From positions 161,450,001-161,514,000 of the forward strand of contig CM060833.1 of assembly GCA_030762175.1 (NCBI GenBank): DNA of 64,000 bases, written 5' to 3'. Origin of the DNA: Metallyticus violacea (taxonomy: Eukaryota > Arthropoda > Insecta > Mantodea > Metallyticidae). The notes under the pieces were generated by a model that ran no database searches, was not told the origin of the DNA, and saw nothing but the letters and a program-made list of their open reading frames with translations. Made by a program: the position numbers and the translations under genes. Below are positions 21,010-32,700 of this stretch, in pieces; position 1 is the stretch's first letter, and the number at the start of each line of letters is the position of its first letter.

Positions 21010-22170
21010 TAATGTGGATTTACATTTATTTTTACATTTATTGATCTTGGTGAGGAATTTTCTTAGTTTATGCTGCTCCTGCGTGACGGACTTTTTTTTT
21101 CTGCAGTGCTTGAAATCTAATAAAGTTTGCTTTATTTATATTTATGTGAAGATTGGTAGCTTTTAGAGATTGCGTAATTTGTTTAACATTATTAAGGGTA
21201 CAATAATGTAATAATTGATCATGCTCCCTTTATTTAATATTGATGTACCTATAACATCTGCATGCGTCATGAATTTACCATCAGTGTTTTTTTTAAAACA
21301 TCACTTATGTACATAAAAACAATAATGGACACAATACTAACCCTGAAGTTACACCATATTTTATATTTAAACTGTGAGTAGTAACATTATTCAGTTTTTT
21401 CTTCTATATAAGTTACTTTAACATGTTCAGAGCTGTTGATGAGGTATGATTTTATAAGATCAAGCGCACTCCCTTTAATTTCATGCTGACATACGTAACT
21501 ATGTCTATGTTCGACACAGTCACAGATTTTGAATAAATTCAAAAATGTACATTTGCTACTAGTGTGTATATTAGCAGTCTCTACACCGCCACGAATGGCC
21601 GAGGTCGTTAACGCGCGGACTCGTGAGCGGGAGGTCTAGGGTTCGAATCCCTCCAGGACCGTCCTCCCTGACTGCGATTTTTTCCAGGTTTTCCTCAGTC
21701 CTCATAAATGGCAAATTCCGGGGAGGTACCCTAAACTTAGGCCTGGAATGTTTCCTTCCTTAAACAAACTCTTTCCCAATATATCATTTCATCTCATGTA
21801 TCATCAGTGTCACCGCCTGTGGTGCCTCAGTAGTAAAAACGGGCGTTAAACACCATTCAAAAAACGTTCTCTATTATAAAGTCAGTCGATTCTCCTATAG
21901 TATCTGTACTAGAAAAATTCTTTCCAAAATCACATTGATATTTGTTTAGAATATTACGTTTTGATAGAAACTATATTAATTGTTTATTAGCAAATATTTT
22001 TTGAACAAACTTAAATATTGATGAAACTAGTGTAATTAGTCGATAGATATTTGACTTTTTCATATACCCTTTTTTATAAACCGGTTTCACGAAGAATGAT
22101 TTTAAACAAGCAGGGACTATGCATTCAGAATGTGTAGATTTTACAACTTCCACATGTGGTTCAATCATAT
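21010..22170 (-). pseudogene. Jockey/CR1-like LINE reverse transcriptase, split by SINE A
   Basis: Read on the minus strand from 22,168: FFVKPVYKKG, then NIYRLITLVSSIFK (usually NYRPISLLSxxSK), then CDFGKNFSSTDTI (usually FGFRxxxSTxDAI). SINE A interrupts at 21,584-21,867. Beyond it the frame resumes with TFLNLFKICDCVEH (the FLDLSKAFDCVxH block with the catalytic Asp replaced by Asn) and SALDLIKSYLINSSEHVKV. Excising the SINE and one copy of the duplication leaves the reading frame continuous across the joint. Farther on, ISDVL and a degraded HADVI stand for YINDL and FADD. Many stops follow; the element ends in unrecognisable sequence near 21,010. Confidence 0.75.
21584..21867 (+). mobile_element. 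SINE A copy inserted in the LINE reverse transcriptase
   Basis: Class-II tRNA-like head (GGCCGAGGTCGTTAACGCGC, then GGTTCGAATCC), resembling tRNA-Ser/Leu. The body holds CAGGTTTTCCTCAGTCCTCA and GGGGAGGTACCCTAAACTTA, and the tail CACCGCCTGTGGTGCCTCAG, then GGGCGTTAAACACC and A-rich bases. The short duplication TCTCTA flanks it (21,578-21,583 and 21,868-21,873). Confidence 0.92.
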
Positions 22171-22195
22171 ATTATTCTTCCAAGAATTGGTCGTC

Positions 22196-22334
22196 AGGTC
22201 GATGAATTATTTCGGGAGTAAAAATCCTAAGTATGGCTTACTTCGGAAGGGAAGTAAAGCCGGGTCCCGTGTCGTATATTTACCGCACGATAAAGAACTT
22301 CAAGCCCGGGAGGGAAAAAAAAAAAAAAAAAGAA

Positions 22335-22371
<37 letters not shown>

Positions 22372-22475
22372 GAAAAAAGAGGCCTCTGAGCAAAAGTGAT
22401 CGGCCGTTTCACGCCCTGAATTGAATGGGATGCTGATGGCCTGAGATGTTAAAGAGCATCCGTAAATAAACCTAA
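22196..22475 (+). mobile_element. SINE B, 5'-truncated, with expanded purine tract
   Basis: It begins at CAGGTCGATGAATTATTTCG, corresponding to the first bases after the tRNA-like head, and continues through CTTCGGAAGGGAAGTAAAGC, GTGTCGTATATTTACCGCAC, GGCCTCTGAGCAAAAGTGAT and the TAAAGAGCATCCGTAAATAA tail. Between the CGGCACG and GAGGCCTC blocks the element carries a 60-base A/GAAA/GA tract (22,316-22,378). Open frames rich in Lys/Glu/Arg here come from that tract. Confidence 0.85.
22316..22378 (+). repeat. (A)n(GAAA)n(GA)n purine microsatellite inside SINE B
   Basis: An all-purine strand of about 62 bases, in the same place where the SINE B copy at 9215-9503 has a pure T run on the plus strand. 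It has grown from the A-rich linker of the SINE. Confidence 0.9.
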
Positions 22476-23479
22476 TCAACAATCAACAACTCTTCAAGGG
22501 GAAATTTGACAGCGGAGCTACTACCATGCGTTACAAGCTATCACGTAGACGCACACTGCTCGATCGTCGCGATGGATATTGCTAAGGACCCGTTTAGCGC
22601 TCGAAATAAGATTTTTCATAATGCATACATCTCTATGAACTATAGAACAACACTCTGTTATTTAGTGACTTTCCCTATTATTTTGCTGAAATTTTGTTAT
22701 AATTAGGATTATTTTTAAAGTTTACTTTGTGTCATTTTAATAATATAAACAGTTGACTGCAAGGGTTTGTAGATGCTCCAGAAAGTGACCTAATTTGATT
22801 ATACTTTTATTAGGTAGAGATGACTTTGATTTGGTATCGTATTTATGTGTACACCATTTGTATTTGGCTTAGAATTTTAATAAACTTTTAATTCATACTG
22901 TTATATTGAATATATTTTGATCTAGAATTTATTTAGTTTTCTGTTGCACGAATGTATTACAGATAAAGTGGTGTAAAAGTAAAATCTGTCCTTCCCATAG
23001 AAAATAAACAAATAAATTAATTAATAAATAAGTAAACAAAACACGACTTATTTAAAAGCATTATTCCAATTTTTTAAAAAAAAAATACCAAGCACAGCGG
23101 TTTAAGGTAATACCGTACGATCAGTGATGTTTTCCCCGTGGCGCAGGGTTTTCCTATGAGCGAGCCCCCACTCGTTTTTGCGCCGCCGTGGAGAGCATAG
23201 CAAGCCTGCTTGCTTACTTGTTGACTTTGCTGGCTGTCGCAATCGTAGCGCAGCTGTTCTCGAACGTGTGTTACATTCTTTGTTTCTTAATTTGACAGTG
23301 TATATACATGTATTTACAAAGATACAAAGCGTCTTTATGTACGATTCATTTGTATTAACTCAGTGGTGAAAGAATCAAAGGATTTTTTTAGCATACAGTT
23401 GATTTTGTTGCTTATCTGAATACCATACTAACCCCCCTTTTAAAGAATCAACTGACAGGGAGCATGATTATGCATTTTT

Positions 23480-23785
23480 GAACTGGATTCTGCCACTGCT
23501 CACACATAAAAGTTATTCACATTGTGTTTCCACAAGACAGAATTATTAATGGGAATTTGTGGCCCTCTCGGTTCCTCGATTTAACAGCCTGTGATAATTA
23601 TCTCTTGGGGAGATTAAAAATGCAGTGTACAAGACGAATATGGACATCGTACAAGAACTCAAAGATAATATTCGTCAGGAAATTGCGCATTTCTCAAAAT
23701 AAAGTGTGCGAGTGATGAATAATTTCCTAAGGAGAAGACAAACATGTGTGGAGAATGAAAGTGGGCAGTTTCAACATCTCATTTG
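23480..23785 (+). pseudogene. Tc1/IS630-like transposase C-terminal fragment
   Basis: The first frame has FPQDRIINGNLWPSRFLDLT and CDNYLLGRLK, corresponding to FPQDxxxxGxWPPRSPDLTPCDFFLWGxLK of IS630/Tc1-related insect transposases, in which the Asp of the CD pair is the third catalytic residue. After one frameshift the C-terminal helix follows (MDIVQELKDNIRQEIAHFS) and then FLRRRQTCVENESG and FQHLI with a stop at about 23,787. An in-frame TAA near 23,700 is a further lesion. No 5' half is present. Confidence 0.65.
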
Positions 23786-23789
23786 ATAA

Positions 23790-25098
23790 TTTTGAAATTG
23801 AATTGTTATTGTTATATGGTTGGTTTGTTTTATTGTTTTACCCTCCGGTTAATCACGGAGACCCGGCTGGCCGGTAGAACAAACACATATTAAGGCTTAA
23901 GTACCAACCGTTCCATCAAATGCTTCTATTTTGCAGCTACATATTCCATAGTTTATTTCCAGTCAGAGGCATGAGTGAAAATGAAGCTGAAGCACCCTAT
24001 GTCTGTGTACGAGCCAACTTGTGAATACGCATGTATTAGTGCGAGACAAATTTACATACTCATCCTTGAAAAACTTAGGGCGTAGTTGACATGGACTCGG
24101 GAGGTGTGGAAGCTGATTTTGGGTGGAACAGTTAAACAGATTACCTCCACGAGAAAACAGAGGAACTAGATTTTTATTTTATTTAATTGTTTTAGAAGCA
24201 GCAGGAACGTTGAACTATGCAGTAAAGAACAAACGAAAGGACTAAGTTTGTTAATAATTGTATCAAACGTATTACTACAGAAAAAACATGAAACAAATAA
24301 TTTTGAAAAACATACAGTTCTTGTTGTCTGCCTATCAATTGCGGGCTTCAGTTAGTTAATCGAGTGTGAAACAGTTCCTCCGATCCACCCCTAATTATAC
24401 TGTATATTTATATAAACCCAATCATCATAATTTAGCGTTATAATTAGTAAATAAACATTATGTCAGTATGTGAGACATTAGCTTTAACTTCAATGTAAGA
24501 ATTGTATAGAAGAGAAAGTTCCTTGGAGTTTTGCTACGAAAGCCTGGAAAGCCAACAAAAGGGTCATAAAACCTCTATTCAGAGGAAGTAACCCGAGGGT
24601 CGCGTATGAAGTCCCTTTCGTTTTTTAAAAGGTTAACAAACCTGCAGGAGTTTTAAACTCGTTAAGATCTCTGAACCCGATAGCCGTTGAAACTGTTAGC
24701 TCTTTAAAATAGCCATTGCCAACAGAATGTTTTAAACTTTCAAAAATAACGAATGGAACGTGGGGCGGGTGAAATTGAACCAGACAATGAAGAATGTATG
24801 TTTGAACTTTTAAACATAGGTGCGAAGATTGCACGTGCCTGTAGCAATCGTTAAGTCAATGATTACTGATTTGAATTTAATATGTAAGCAAGCGATTGCT
24901 CAGCGGGAGCATACAGTTCAATTCAGTTAGGCAGTTCAGCAGTTGAAAGCCCGATATTGCTGAAGTACTCAATTTGAAGGCCTATACGGGGCTAGATAGA
25001 AGCAGTTAAGTTCGACGTTGCTTGGCACGCAGTTATAAGATCTACAAGTGGCTAGAGATAAGCAATTCCTCAGTTCTCGGTACGCATTACTTAGTGTC
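23790..25098. other. no recognised gene
   Basis: Unclassified AT-rich sequence. From 24,900 on, phrases such as GCAGTTATAAGATCTA and GGCACG recur loosely and lead into the 59-bp tandem repeat. No open frame has a family match. Confidence 0.4.
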
Positions 25099-25100
25099 AA

Positions 25101-25250
25101 GTTTTACACGTGGCGAGAGTCAATTATAACATATGTCAGTGTTCATTCAGTAATTTGAAGTTTTACACGCGGCGAGAGTCAATTATAAGATGTGTCAGTA
25201 TTCATTCAGTAATTTGAAGTTTTACATATGATGAGATACAAGCAGTCGAA
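25101..25250 (+). repeat. 59-bp tandem repeat, about 2.5 copies
   Basis: Units start with GTTTTACACGTGGCGAGAGT at 25,101, the CGCGG variant at 25,160, and a decayed GTTTTACATATGATGAGATA at 25,219, so the period is exactly 59. The first two units differ at only a few positions. Confidence 0.85.
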
Positions 25251-25388
25251 GTCCCAGACACAACTCATTTAGCAGTTCCCAGTTCTCCGTACTCAGTTAT
25301 TAAGATCTATACGTGGCAAATAAGTTCATATTGGCGTCGCTAAGTCTATCATACGCAAAACACCAGAGGACCCGAAAGATGTTGAACA

Positions 25389-25835
25389 TAATATATATAA
25401 TATATATATATAAAATATAAAAGAAAAAGAAAAATACAGTAACACTATTAACAATGTACAAATTAACACTAATTATAATAGCAGAAAAGGATAAAACACT
25501 AAGAAAAAGTCACACTTGAGATCGCTATATTTTGGACTCGTGGAGTCCTTCTATGGCAAGAAGCTAGACAAGTGACGGTGATAAAAGTAAATATTGAGTA
25601 TCGAAGGTAACGTTATGCATGGAAACAGATGAAACTAGAAAGAGAGTGGGGGGGGGGATTAATACGTAAGATTTAAACCAGGTGGTATACGCGCTTTATG
25701 TAAAAATATAGCTGCCATTTCTCTATCTCTGAGTAAACTTTCAGAGCATTGTGTAGGTAACGCATCAATAAGTGTAAGATTAAAAGCATCATCAAAATCC
25801 TTACAGTGAGATAAGGCATGTTGGGCAACCGGCAA
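25389..25835 (-). pseudogene. Penelope-like element 3' fragment (GIY-YIG end plus 3' region)
   Basis: On the minus strand from 25,830: AQHALSHCKDFDDAFNLTLI, then LLRDREMAAI with the presumed catalytic Glu, then an IPPGLNLT-like end, a G/C-homopolymer insertion (25,648-25,658), and the CTTCTTGCC...GTCCAAAATATAGCGATC block at 25,521-25,563. Last comes the linker shared with 7272-7336 and 52,931-53,000. In this copy the GIY-YIG part is better kept than at 9655-10,020. The 5' side is cut by a (TA)n run, so reverse transcriptase is absent. Confidence 0.5.
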
Positions 25836-25836
25836 G

Positions 25837-25838
25837 GG

Positions 25839-25879
<41 letters not shown>
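25837..25879 (+). repeat. (TA)n microsatellite
   Basis: About 21 uninterrupted AT/TA dinucleotides. They force an artificial Tyr-Ile repeat in a minus-strand frame, which is not a gene. Confidence 0.95.
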
Positions 25880-25881
<2 letters not shown>

Positions 25882-26472
25882 GTCGCATCGCGTGCTTGCT
25901 TACATCATTTAATTCTTCTCCCATTCCTGTTGAATACGAGTCAACAGAATAGCAGAAATCACCCTGAGAAATTGTTGTCATTGAAGCGTGGGCAACAACA
26001 CCGAAGCGAGCAACAATCGATCCACAACACTACCAAATTGGCATCACATCGCTTCAAAATTGATGCCCAACCTGCGGAACATGGCCCGGGGCTTACTAAA
26101 CAGTCTCATAATTAGGATCTAATTGCACCCAAACCCACCACTATACCGCTTCAACTGGCAAGAATATTCTGGGTGAGCCCTTTCAGCCTTCCTTTGTCCT
26201 AGAAAGGCAAAAACTCGCGGCTTTCCAGATTATTTCCGTCTTCGTAAACAATTAATTTTATTTGTTCATTTTCAGACATTGAAAGTTGGCATGCGACATC
26301 AGGAGATAGGAAGGGAGAAAGCGATGACTACGAGCATGAACATCATCGTGCCATGTTCTTGAATCTAAAATGCATATGTTTATAAATGGAAAAAGCCTAT
26401 GCGCTACAAAATGTATTTGCGAGCGGAGAAAATCACATTATGCCATAAACTTTGCTACCTACAACCGTAAAA

Positions 26473-26770
26473 ACCGCCACAGATGGCCGAGGTCGTTAAG
26501 GCGCGGACTTGTGAGCGGGAGGTCTGGGGTTCGAATTGCACCAGGACCGTCCTCCCTGACTTGGGTTTTTTCCAGGTTTTCTTCAGTCCTCATAACTGGC
26601 AAATGCCGGGGAGGTACCCTAAACTTAGGCCTGGAACGTTTTCTTCCTTAAAAAAATATATATATTCTTTCCCAATATATCATTTCATCTCATGTATCAT
26701 CAGTGTCCACCGCCTGTGGTGCCTCAGCAGTAAAAACGGGTGTTAAACACTAATCAAAAAAGCAACAAAA
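26473..26770 (+). mobile_element. SINE A copy
   Basis: Complete element from CCGCCACAGATGGCCGAGGT to GGGTGTTAAACACTAATC and an A-rich tail, with an intact A-box region and GGTTCGAATTGC as a one-change B-box. No unambiguous target duplication is seen. Two overlapping open frames inside it are chance. Confidence 0.9.
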
Positions 26771-27229
26771 AAAACGTAGATTATATGTTTTGAAGAATTT
26801 TGGAATATACCTTTAAAGCTGACATTAAAAACAGTCTCCTAACTTCTATAGTCTATTAACCAACTCTGAAGGATTTCTGCAACGATGGAACTAGCCAAGA
26901 AATAAAAGCATGATTTAACCGTATAAGGGAATTGCAGCTTATTCTGCAGGTTTCCGTTTGTTGCTATACGATCGTAGCTAGCAGTTAAAAGTGATAGATT
27001 TACGGCAACACAGAACTAAAAACTTTACTCACATCATTCCATTAATCGTTGTTTCTGAAATTCCAAGACCAACAAGACATAGAAAAGTTGCGTATAATTT
27101 TATGGCTGAATTTTTAATGCATCGTTTAAAAATTGGAATGGCGGAGTGTTCGGCTCTTTTAAATGTACTAGGGGCGTTAAACAAGAAATAAACTTTAATT
27201 ATCTTTCAGGATTAGTTCTATTTACATAA

Positions 27230-27269
<40 letters not shown>

Positions 27270-27282
27270 TAATAATAATAAT
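27230..27282 (+). repeat. (AAT)n microsatellite abutting SINE B
   Basis: Interrupted AAT repeats directly next to the 3' end of the minus-strand SINE B at 27,283, probably grown from its A/T-rich tail. Confidence 0.9.
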
Positions 27283-27545
27283 AATGGTTTATTTAAAGAC
27301 ACTCTTCAACGTCTTTAGTTATTAGCGTACCATTCAATTCAGGATGTGATACGCCGATAAATTTCGCTCAGAGGCCTCTTCTTTTAGGCTTGAGATTCTT
27401 TTATGTGCTGTAAACCTATGATAGGGAATCAATGGCTTTACTTTCTTTTTATACTTATGATTTTTATGCCTAAAATCCATGGACCTTCTCCTCATCCTGT
27501 GGGAAATACAGTTGCTACTAGACCTGCAGGACTAGTTTTTGCATG
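27283..27545 (-). mobile_element. SINE B, strongly diverged copy
   Basis: The minus-strand copy keeps the tail (TAAATAAACC, AAGAGTGTCTTTAAAT equivalents), GCTCAGAGGCCTC, CTTTTAGGCTTGAG and ATTTTTATGCC blocks. Its tRNA head is barely recognisable, with CTACTAGACCTGCAGGAC in place of CTACACCACCAGGAC. It is one of the oldest SINE B copies in the window. Confidence 0.7.
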
Positions 27546-28957
27546 CAGAAGTCACATTATTTGTACTAGTACTGTCATCTAATCCAGAAGTTGATACAGC
27601 TTGTATTTTCCGAATCAGAAATCCCTTCTTGATAAAAGTGAAATAAAGCATGCTGCCAAAAAAGTTGCACTATTACCCACTTATGCAAGTTATAAACTGA
27701 CACCAATAAATTGTCGGATTCTTAACACTCGTGCAATGAGTAAACTAAGAATTGTTGCAGATGTGCACCGTCACTCGAACTATCGGCAGGCAGAACAACT
27801 AAACGGCCATTGTTGCAGTTGTTGACTGGTAAAGTCTAAATCAAAATAAAAGTTATCTTTTATCAAATACAATGCAAAATACTTTTTTTCGGATGACATA
27901 AATTTATTTTTAAACGCTAAAATTACGCGACGTATCGGTTGGGAATAGTAATGGATGTAGTTCTGTTAAATTATACCTCTGCACATTTCAAACGTTTGGT
28001 CCGTTTGTGCGTATTTTTAGCAGAACGATGCACATAGTTGAATAGGTTTCTTAGCTTGCTTTTCTGATTCTTTATCAGGTTTGAGAAACACGCAACAGAT
28101 AAAAAATGTAATTCTGGAGAAAGCTTTCGCTTCTATTCTCTCCAATAAATTAAGTTATCATTACATATTAAAATCAATTGAACTTCATCGTGTCAGTTGT
28201 AAATCAGTATAAGATTAATTCGATTGATATATTCGGAGGAGCATTCAATAAGTATATATCGCAAAATACAGGCAATTATGCACCACTAATAATATTCAAA
28301 AAGTGTGTACTAAACAATCCCTCGAACATAAGAAGAGATATTAAAACTGTTCAGAGTTGTTTTAGAGACTGAAGCAGACGATTTCTTGTTCACCATTGTA
28401 GTGAGGGATTCATCACTTGGAGATTGAGGCCAAAAGACAAATCATGGAGTGGATCACAAAACTTCTTCTCGGGAAAAAATGTTCAAAACATACTCTGCTG
28501 ATACAGTAATGCTCAATTTCTTATGGGACTCTTAAAAAATCGTTTTTATCGATATATTCCATCTCTCTGATCCTCTAAAACAGGACTTTTCAACTGATCA
28601 GATGTGCAAGACACATAACTAATTTCAATACGCTCGCGCGTCATTTATACTGCAACGTCTAGAACTGAAAGATGCAGTCATGTCAGCGGCACTAAAGTAG
28701 CACTAACCCTTGGGTAGATGACCGGTAATGGCTTCGGAGTTAGTTCATTCCAGTGCCTTGCAGATACCGAAAGCTAGTTATATTCATATAAATACAAAAG
28801 GAAATCATCCACATGCAATCAGCTGTAAATTATTTCCCTATAGCCGTATACATTATTTTTTATATTGTCACAGTTTCTGTTATTAGTGAGAAACATGTTC
28901 AGTAGATGATAAGCGTGAGTGATGGAAACCTCATCTGCCTTCACTACAGTGTCTATC
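27546..28957. other. no recognised gene
   Basis: A 74-codon frame at 27,601-27,825 and a 64-codon frame at 28,178-28,372 have no signal of homology or splicing. Nothing else is supported. Confidence 0.4.
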
Positions 28958-29222
28958 GCGCCGGATGGTCGAAGTTTTGTGACGGGGATGTCTGGGCTTC
29001 CATTCCCACTAGAACTGTCCTACCTGATTGTTTTTTTTTTTTTTTTTCGAAGTTTTCTTCAGTCATCATAATGGCAAATGCCGCGGAGATACTCTAAACC
29101 TAGTTCTACAACGCTTCCTTCCTTAAAAAAAACTCTTTCCCAGTTTATCATTCCATATCCCTTGTATCATGTTCCACCATCTGTGATGCCTCAGCAGAAA
29201 ATTGCCGTTAAACACCATTAAT
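28958..29222 (+). mobile_element. SINE A, diverged copy with degraded duplication
   Basis: It keeps CGGATGGTCGAAGTTTTGTG, TTTTCTTCAGTCATCATAAT, ACTCTTTCCCAG and GCCGTTAAACACCATTA. The B-box is lost (GCTTCCATTCCC) and a T17 tract fills the linker. The degraded duplication is AGTGTCTAT at 28,949-28,957 and AGCGTCTAT after the tail (near 29,229). Confidence 0.8.
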
Positions 29223-31138
29223 AACTATAGCGTCTATTAGTAAAAAGCAATTCAAATGATTCGTGTCAGCTTTTTAATAAAAAGTGAACCACTTTTTTGT
29301 GCTGATAAATGCTAAGGAAACGTGTTTAATTTTCCACGAGCCAATATCAAAAGAATATAATATAAAACTACACTACGTGATAAACGTGCATCTAATTTTG
29401 ATCATTTTCAACGGCAGCTTGAGTGGACAAAATGATAAGTCCACGAAGCGACTTAAAATGACGAAGGTACAATCCATGCGTCAAACTAGGTTACGTAAAA
29501 GTCGAAAAAAAAAGAAGAAAAGAAATTGCTAAAATCAAAACATTCTTTAAGGGCGAGCTCTTGAGTAACTTCCTCACAGTTTTTGGGGAAATTCTGTGCC
29601 CAAATAATAAAGACGTACTCCTGTGGAGATTCTGTGTTCAAAATAATAAAGGAGTGCTTTAAAAAAAACTGTGTTTGTCTGAGGTAACTGACGCAAGACG
29701 TGTGAAAGATCTTACCATTGACATTGATGGAATTGAAAAAATTCTATAGCCAAAAAATTGAATAACAGTCCTGGGTATTTAAAACTGAAATAAAGCAAAC
29801 CAGAAAATAATTACATACGTTGCATTATTGCACGCCTTTCGTATTCTTCACCACCTTAACACATTAACTTTCAGTAAATTATTATTTTTTGTAAACGAAT
29901 ATAAGTTATTAAGAAAACAGACATTTATGAATATTAAAGACAAAATTGCGGTTTATGGGATAATTCTGCACGGCAATAAACAACTTTGCGTATTTAATTC
30001 TTACAGTACTTCCTCCTCAAACCGAAGCTTATCCGGTGTGCAGCAATGAAACAAAAACAATTGAAGCAATTTTCACTCCAGTATCAGTGACATCTCTTCT
30101 CATAGTTTATGGAGGAGGAAATAAACGGCGTGCACACACACACATTTTATGTGCTTTGCAAAAGTTTAACGTCCAATGTACGCCACCATAGATATTCCTT
30201 ACAAAGAATGTTCAGAAACATGAAAACGGCAATGTATTGTGTTTTGTTTATGGTATTCAACAATTTTAAAATATTTCATGTTTAGTGCTAATATTACTTT
30301 GTATCACTATCCAATTCTTTCATTCATGATGCTACGTTGCCCACATTTAACGAAGGTACAACTCTTCTTCATTTATTTCCTCTATTCATTTATAGCATTC
30401 ATTAACCTCGTTCTTCTCCCATGTAGAGAAAACAGAAACAGGCCTTTGGGCCCTTCAGGTTAAAAAAATTTCAGAAACATGCCTATTACCCAATTGTGTT
30501 TTCTAATTTACAGAATTCAATCCCATTAGGTGAAAAAAGTAAGTAAAAATGCATGTTAGTCATCGGAAATGAACATTTCGTAACCACACTAGATAAATGT
30601 TGCATTTTTGCTATTGCAACATTACCAGAGGTCAATATGCAACAAAGTATTTACTGTCTCTCCTCATATAAACAGTTTATCTCACTATAACTCCATCACT
30701 ATATTAAATTGTACTTTTCGCCGCTATGTTACCTGAAGGCTGTCTCTGCCATCTAGTAGCGGTTTAATATGAGACGCTCTCTGTGGGCGGAACGACTGCA
30801 TTAAGGAGGAAGTGTGGGTTGCAGTGGTGTATATAGCTCTATGCTTTAGCCTCCCACGCACTTATTACTTAAAGTTAATGTCTTATTATCGAAACTCTGC
30901 ATCGACATGTTGATTCTCTGCACACCCTGTTAAAGCGCGTCCGTAAATAAATCAAATAGCAGAATATCCAAGTTATTCTGTAGGTATTTTTAGGTATTTA
31001 GCCGTGCCATACCCTGGGTATTTGGAAGTATATTGACAAAAAGTGGTGCTTAGATAATTTAGAACTGAAAGAGGGGCTACTAAACTCTGTTATTTCTCAA
31101 GTTTAACTATGTTCAAGGGCGTCCCGTCACCATTAACA
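29223..31138. other. no recognised gene; SINE B tail scrap at 30,926-30,956
   Basis: The only recognisable piece is TGTTAAAGCGCGTCCGTAAA at 30,929-30,948, which matches the last 30 bases of SINE B. Small open frames at 29,284, 29,828 and 30,239 are AT-rich chance frames. Confidence 0.4.
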
Positions 31139-31204
31139 CAGCAGTAGCAGCGGCAGCAGCAGTAGTAGTAGTAGCAGCAGTAGTAGTAGTAGCAGTAGTA
31201 GTAA

Positions 31205-31239
<35 letters not shown>

Positions 31240-31279
31240 ATAGTAGTAGTAATAGTAGTGTAGTAGTAGTAATAGTAGT

Positions 31280-31360
<81 letters not shown>

Positions 31361-31362
31361 TT
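31139..31362 (+). repeat. (AGT)n trinucleotide array, about 220 bp
   Basis: A long run of AGT with AGC and AAT interruptions in the first 130 bases and a pure block of about 28 units at the end. The poly-Leu/poly-Tyr frame on the minus strand is an artefact of the array. Confidence 0.97.
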
Positions 31363-31459
31363 TCAAGCTATGCAAAGTCACAATTACTTCTGCTCGCAAG
31401 GTGTACCATTTCAAAAATTAGTATGCACAAATAAACATATGCGATATCTTCAAAAACTG

Positions 31460-32540
31460 AACATCAAGGACAAGTGGTACATTTGTGACAGCTTTATCTG
31501 AGAAAACATACCACTTAAAACACTATTAAGTTTGAAATACAACATTTTAGAGGAATATACGGAAAAAAACATACCAGATTCGTCTGCGTTACGGAAGAAT
31601 TGTGTCAAGAAAATGTATATCGGAGGTAAAATGGAAAACCACAAAATATGAGTTTCGTGCATGAAATTGCTGATGCTGCTATGGTATAATTTGGTTTGTA
31701 TAAAATACCATGGAATTAGTATGGTCATTGAATATGAGGTTTTACAAAAGTACTTCTCAATTTTTACTGGTACAATGTCCTTTATGTTAAAACCAGTAAC
31801 GTACTTACAAAAAGTTGCTGCAAGTAGCTTGTCCCACCTACCAGACATAGGACCGCCGAGAAATTAGACGCCACTTTCCTGCTACAAATGTCAAGAACAT
31901 GTATATGAAAGTTTCTGTTTCTGCTTTAAAGCTGTGGCTATCATATCTGCAAGCTTGCAAATATTTTTGTAAGAATTTTTAACTTTAAAAGAAGTATACA
32001 AATATTTAACTGCAACGGTGCAGCTTCCATCAGAATTGTCAACACTTCCCTGTGACCCAATATTAAAAGACAGGGAGAATGTATTACTTCTAATTTAAGA
32101 TTAGTTTCTCCTTCAATTGAACGTCTAGAAACAACTGGTGGTGTAAACACTGGTTGAACAAATGACAATCATCAATAATATTGTCTTAAAGAGATATAGT
32201 TTGCAAGATGTATAGGAAGAAAGTTGTTTGCGGAAATGAACAATGTATTACACAAAAGCAGCGAGTTCAATCCATTCTGTAAAGCAGCCAGATGACAAGT
32301 GTTCTTTACAATTTACGTGTAGAAGTGGATGACTTGAAATGTTTTGCCTTTGCATTTCGACAAATGCTGAACGCAGCTTTTCTACATATTAGAACTGCAG
32401 TCTCAAATTCGACTATCATATACGTTCCAAACTTTGAAAATGAATGTTACTGATTATTACAATAAAAAGATGCAGCAGATATATAGGAAGCGAGAAATGT
32501 GGCTAATTGAACATTGAACATGCCTCAAACAAATTCTTTC
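31460..32540 (+). pseudogene. hAT-superfamily transposase remnant
   Basis: Scattered blocks in all three frames follow hAT order. IPDSSALRKNCVKKMY near 31,572-31,620 resembles the LPSxSTLRKxYV helix; next comes MENHKI and then HEIADAA where a DETTDA catalytic block would stand. SIERLETTG lies near 32,115, and finally CISTNAERSFST at 32,344-32,382, which is the NAERSFS signature of the C-terminal dimerisation domain. Many stops interrupt. The 132-codon minus-strand frame at 31,450-31,848 overlaps this remnant and has no homology, so I treat it as a shadow. It is a different subfamily from the remnant at 472-1460. Confidence 0.5.
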
Positions 32541-32700
32541 AGTATTGTGAAACTATAGTGCAAAACTCTGAAAATGTAAAAATAAAAAACTTGACTTTTT
32601 GAATATTTTATTTACAAATAAATTTTACATTTTGTGACACTGTTTTTGTATTTTCGATCATCTACTATAGTAGCGTTTTAATCTTTTCTTTGCTCTTATA

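Noticed and set aside
21584..21660. Functional tRNA-Ser or tRNA-Leu gene
   Set aside because: A- and B-boxes are present, but no acceptor stem closes and the same head with the same 200-bp body recurs six more times (one with the head truncated); these are SINEs.
22227..22424. Lys/Glu/Arg-rich and Phe/Ser/Leu-rich frames on both strands
   Set aside because: Products of the purine microsatellite within SINE B.
25837..25879. Tyr-Ile repeat protein on the minus strand
   Set aside because: It is the (TA)n microsatellite.
31133..31414. 93-codon minus-strand frame of poly-Tyr and poly-Leu
   Set aside because: It is the AGT array read as codons; there is no independent coding signal.
31450..31848. 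132-codon minus-strand open frame
   Set aside because: It overlaps hAT blocks on the plus strand, and its own peptide has no family pattern or splice sites.
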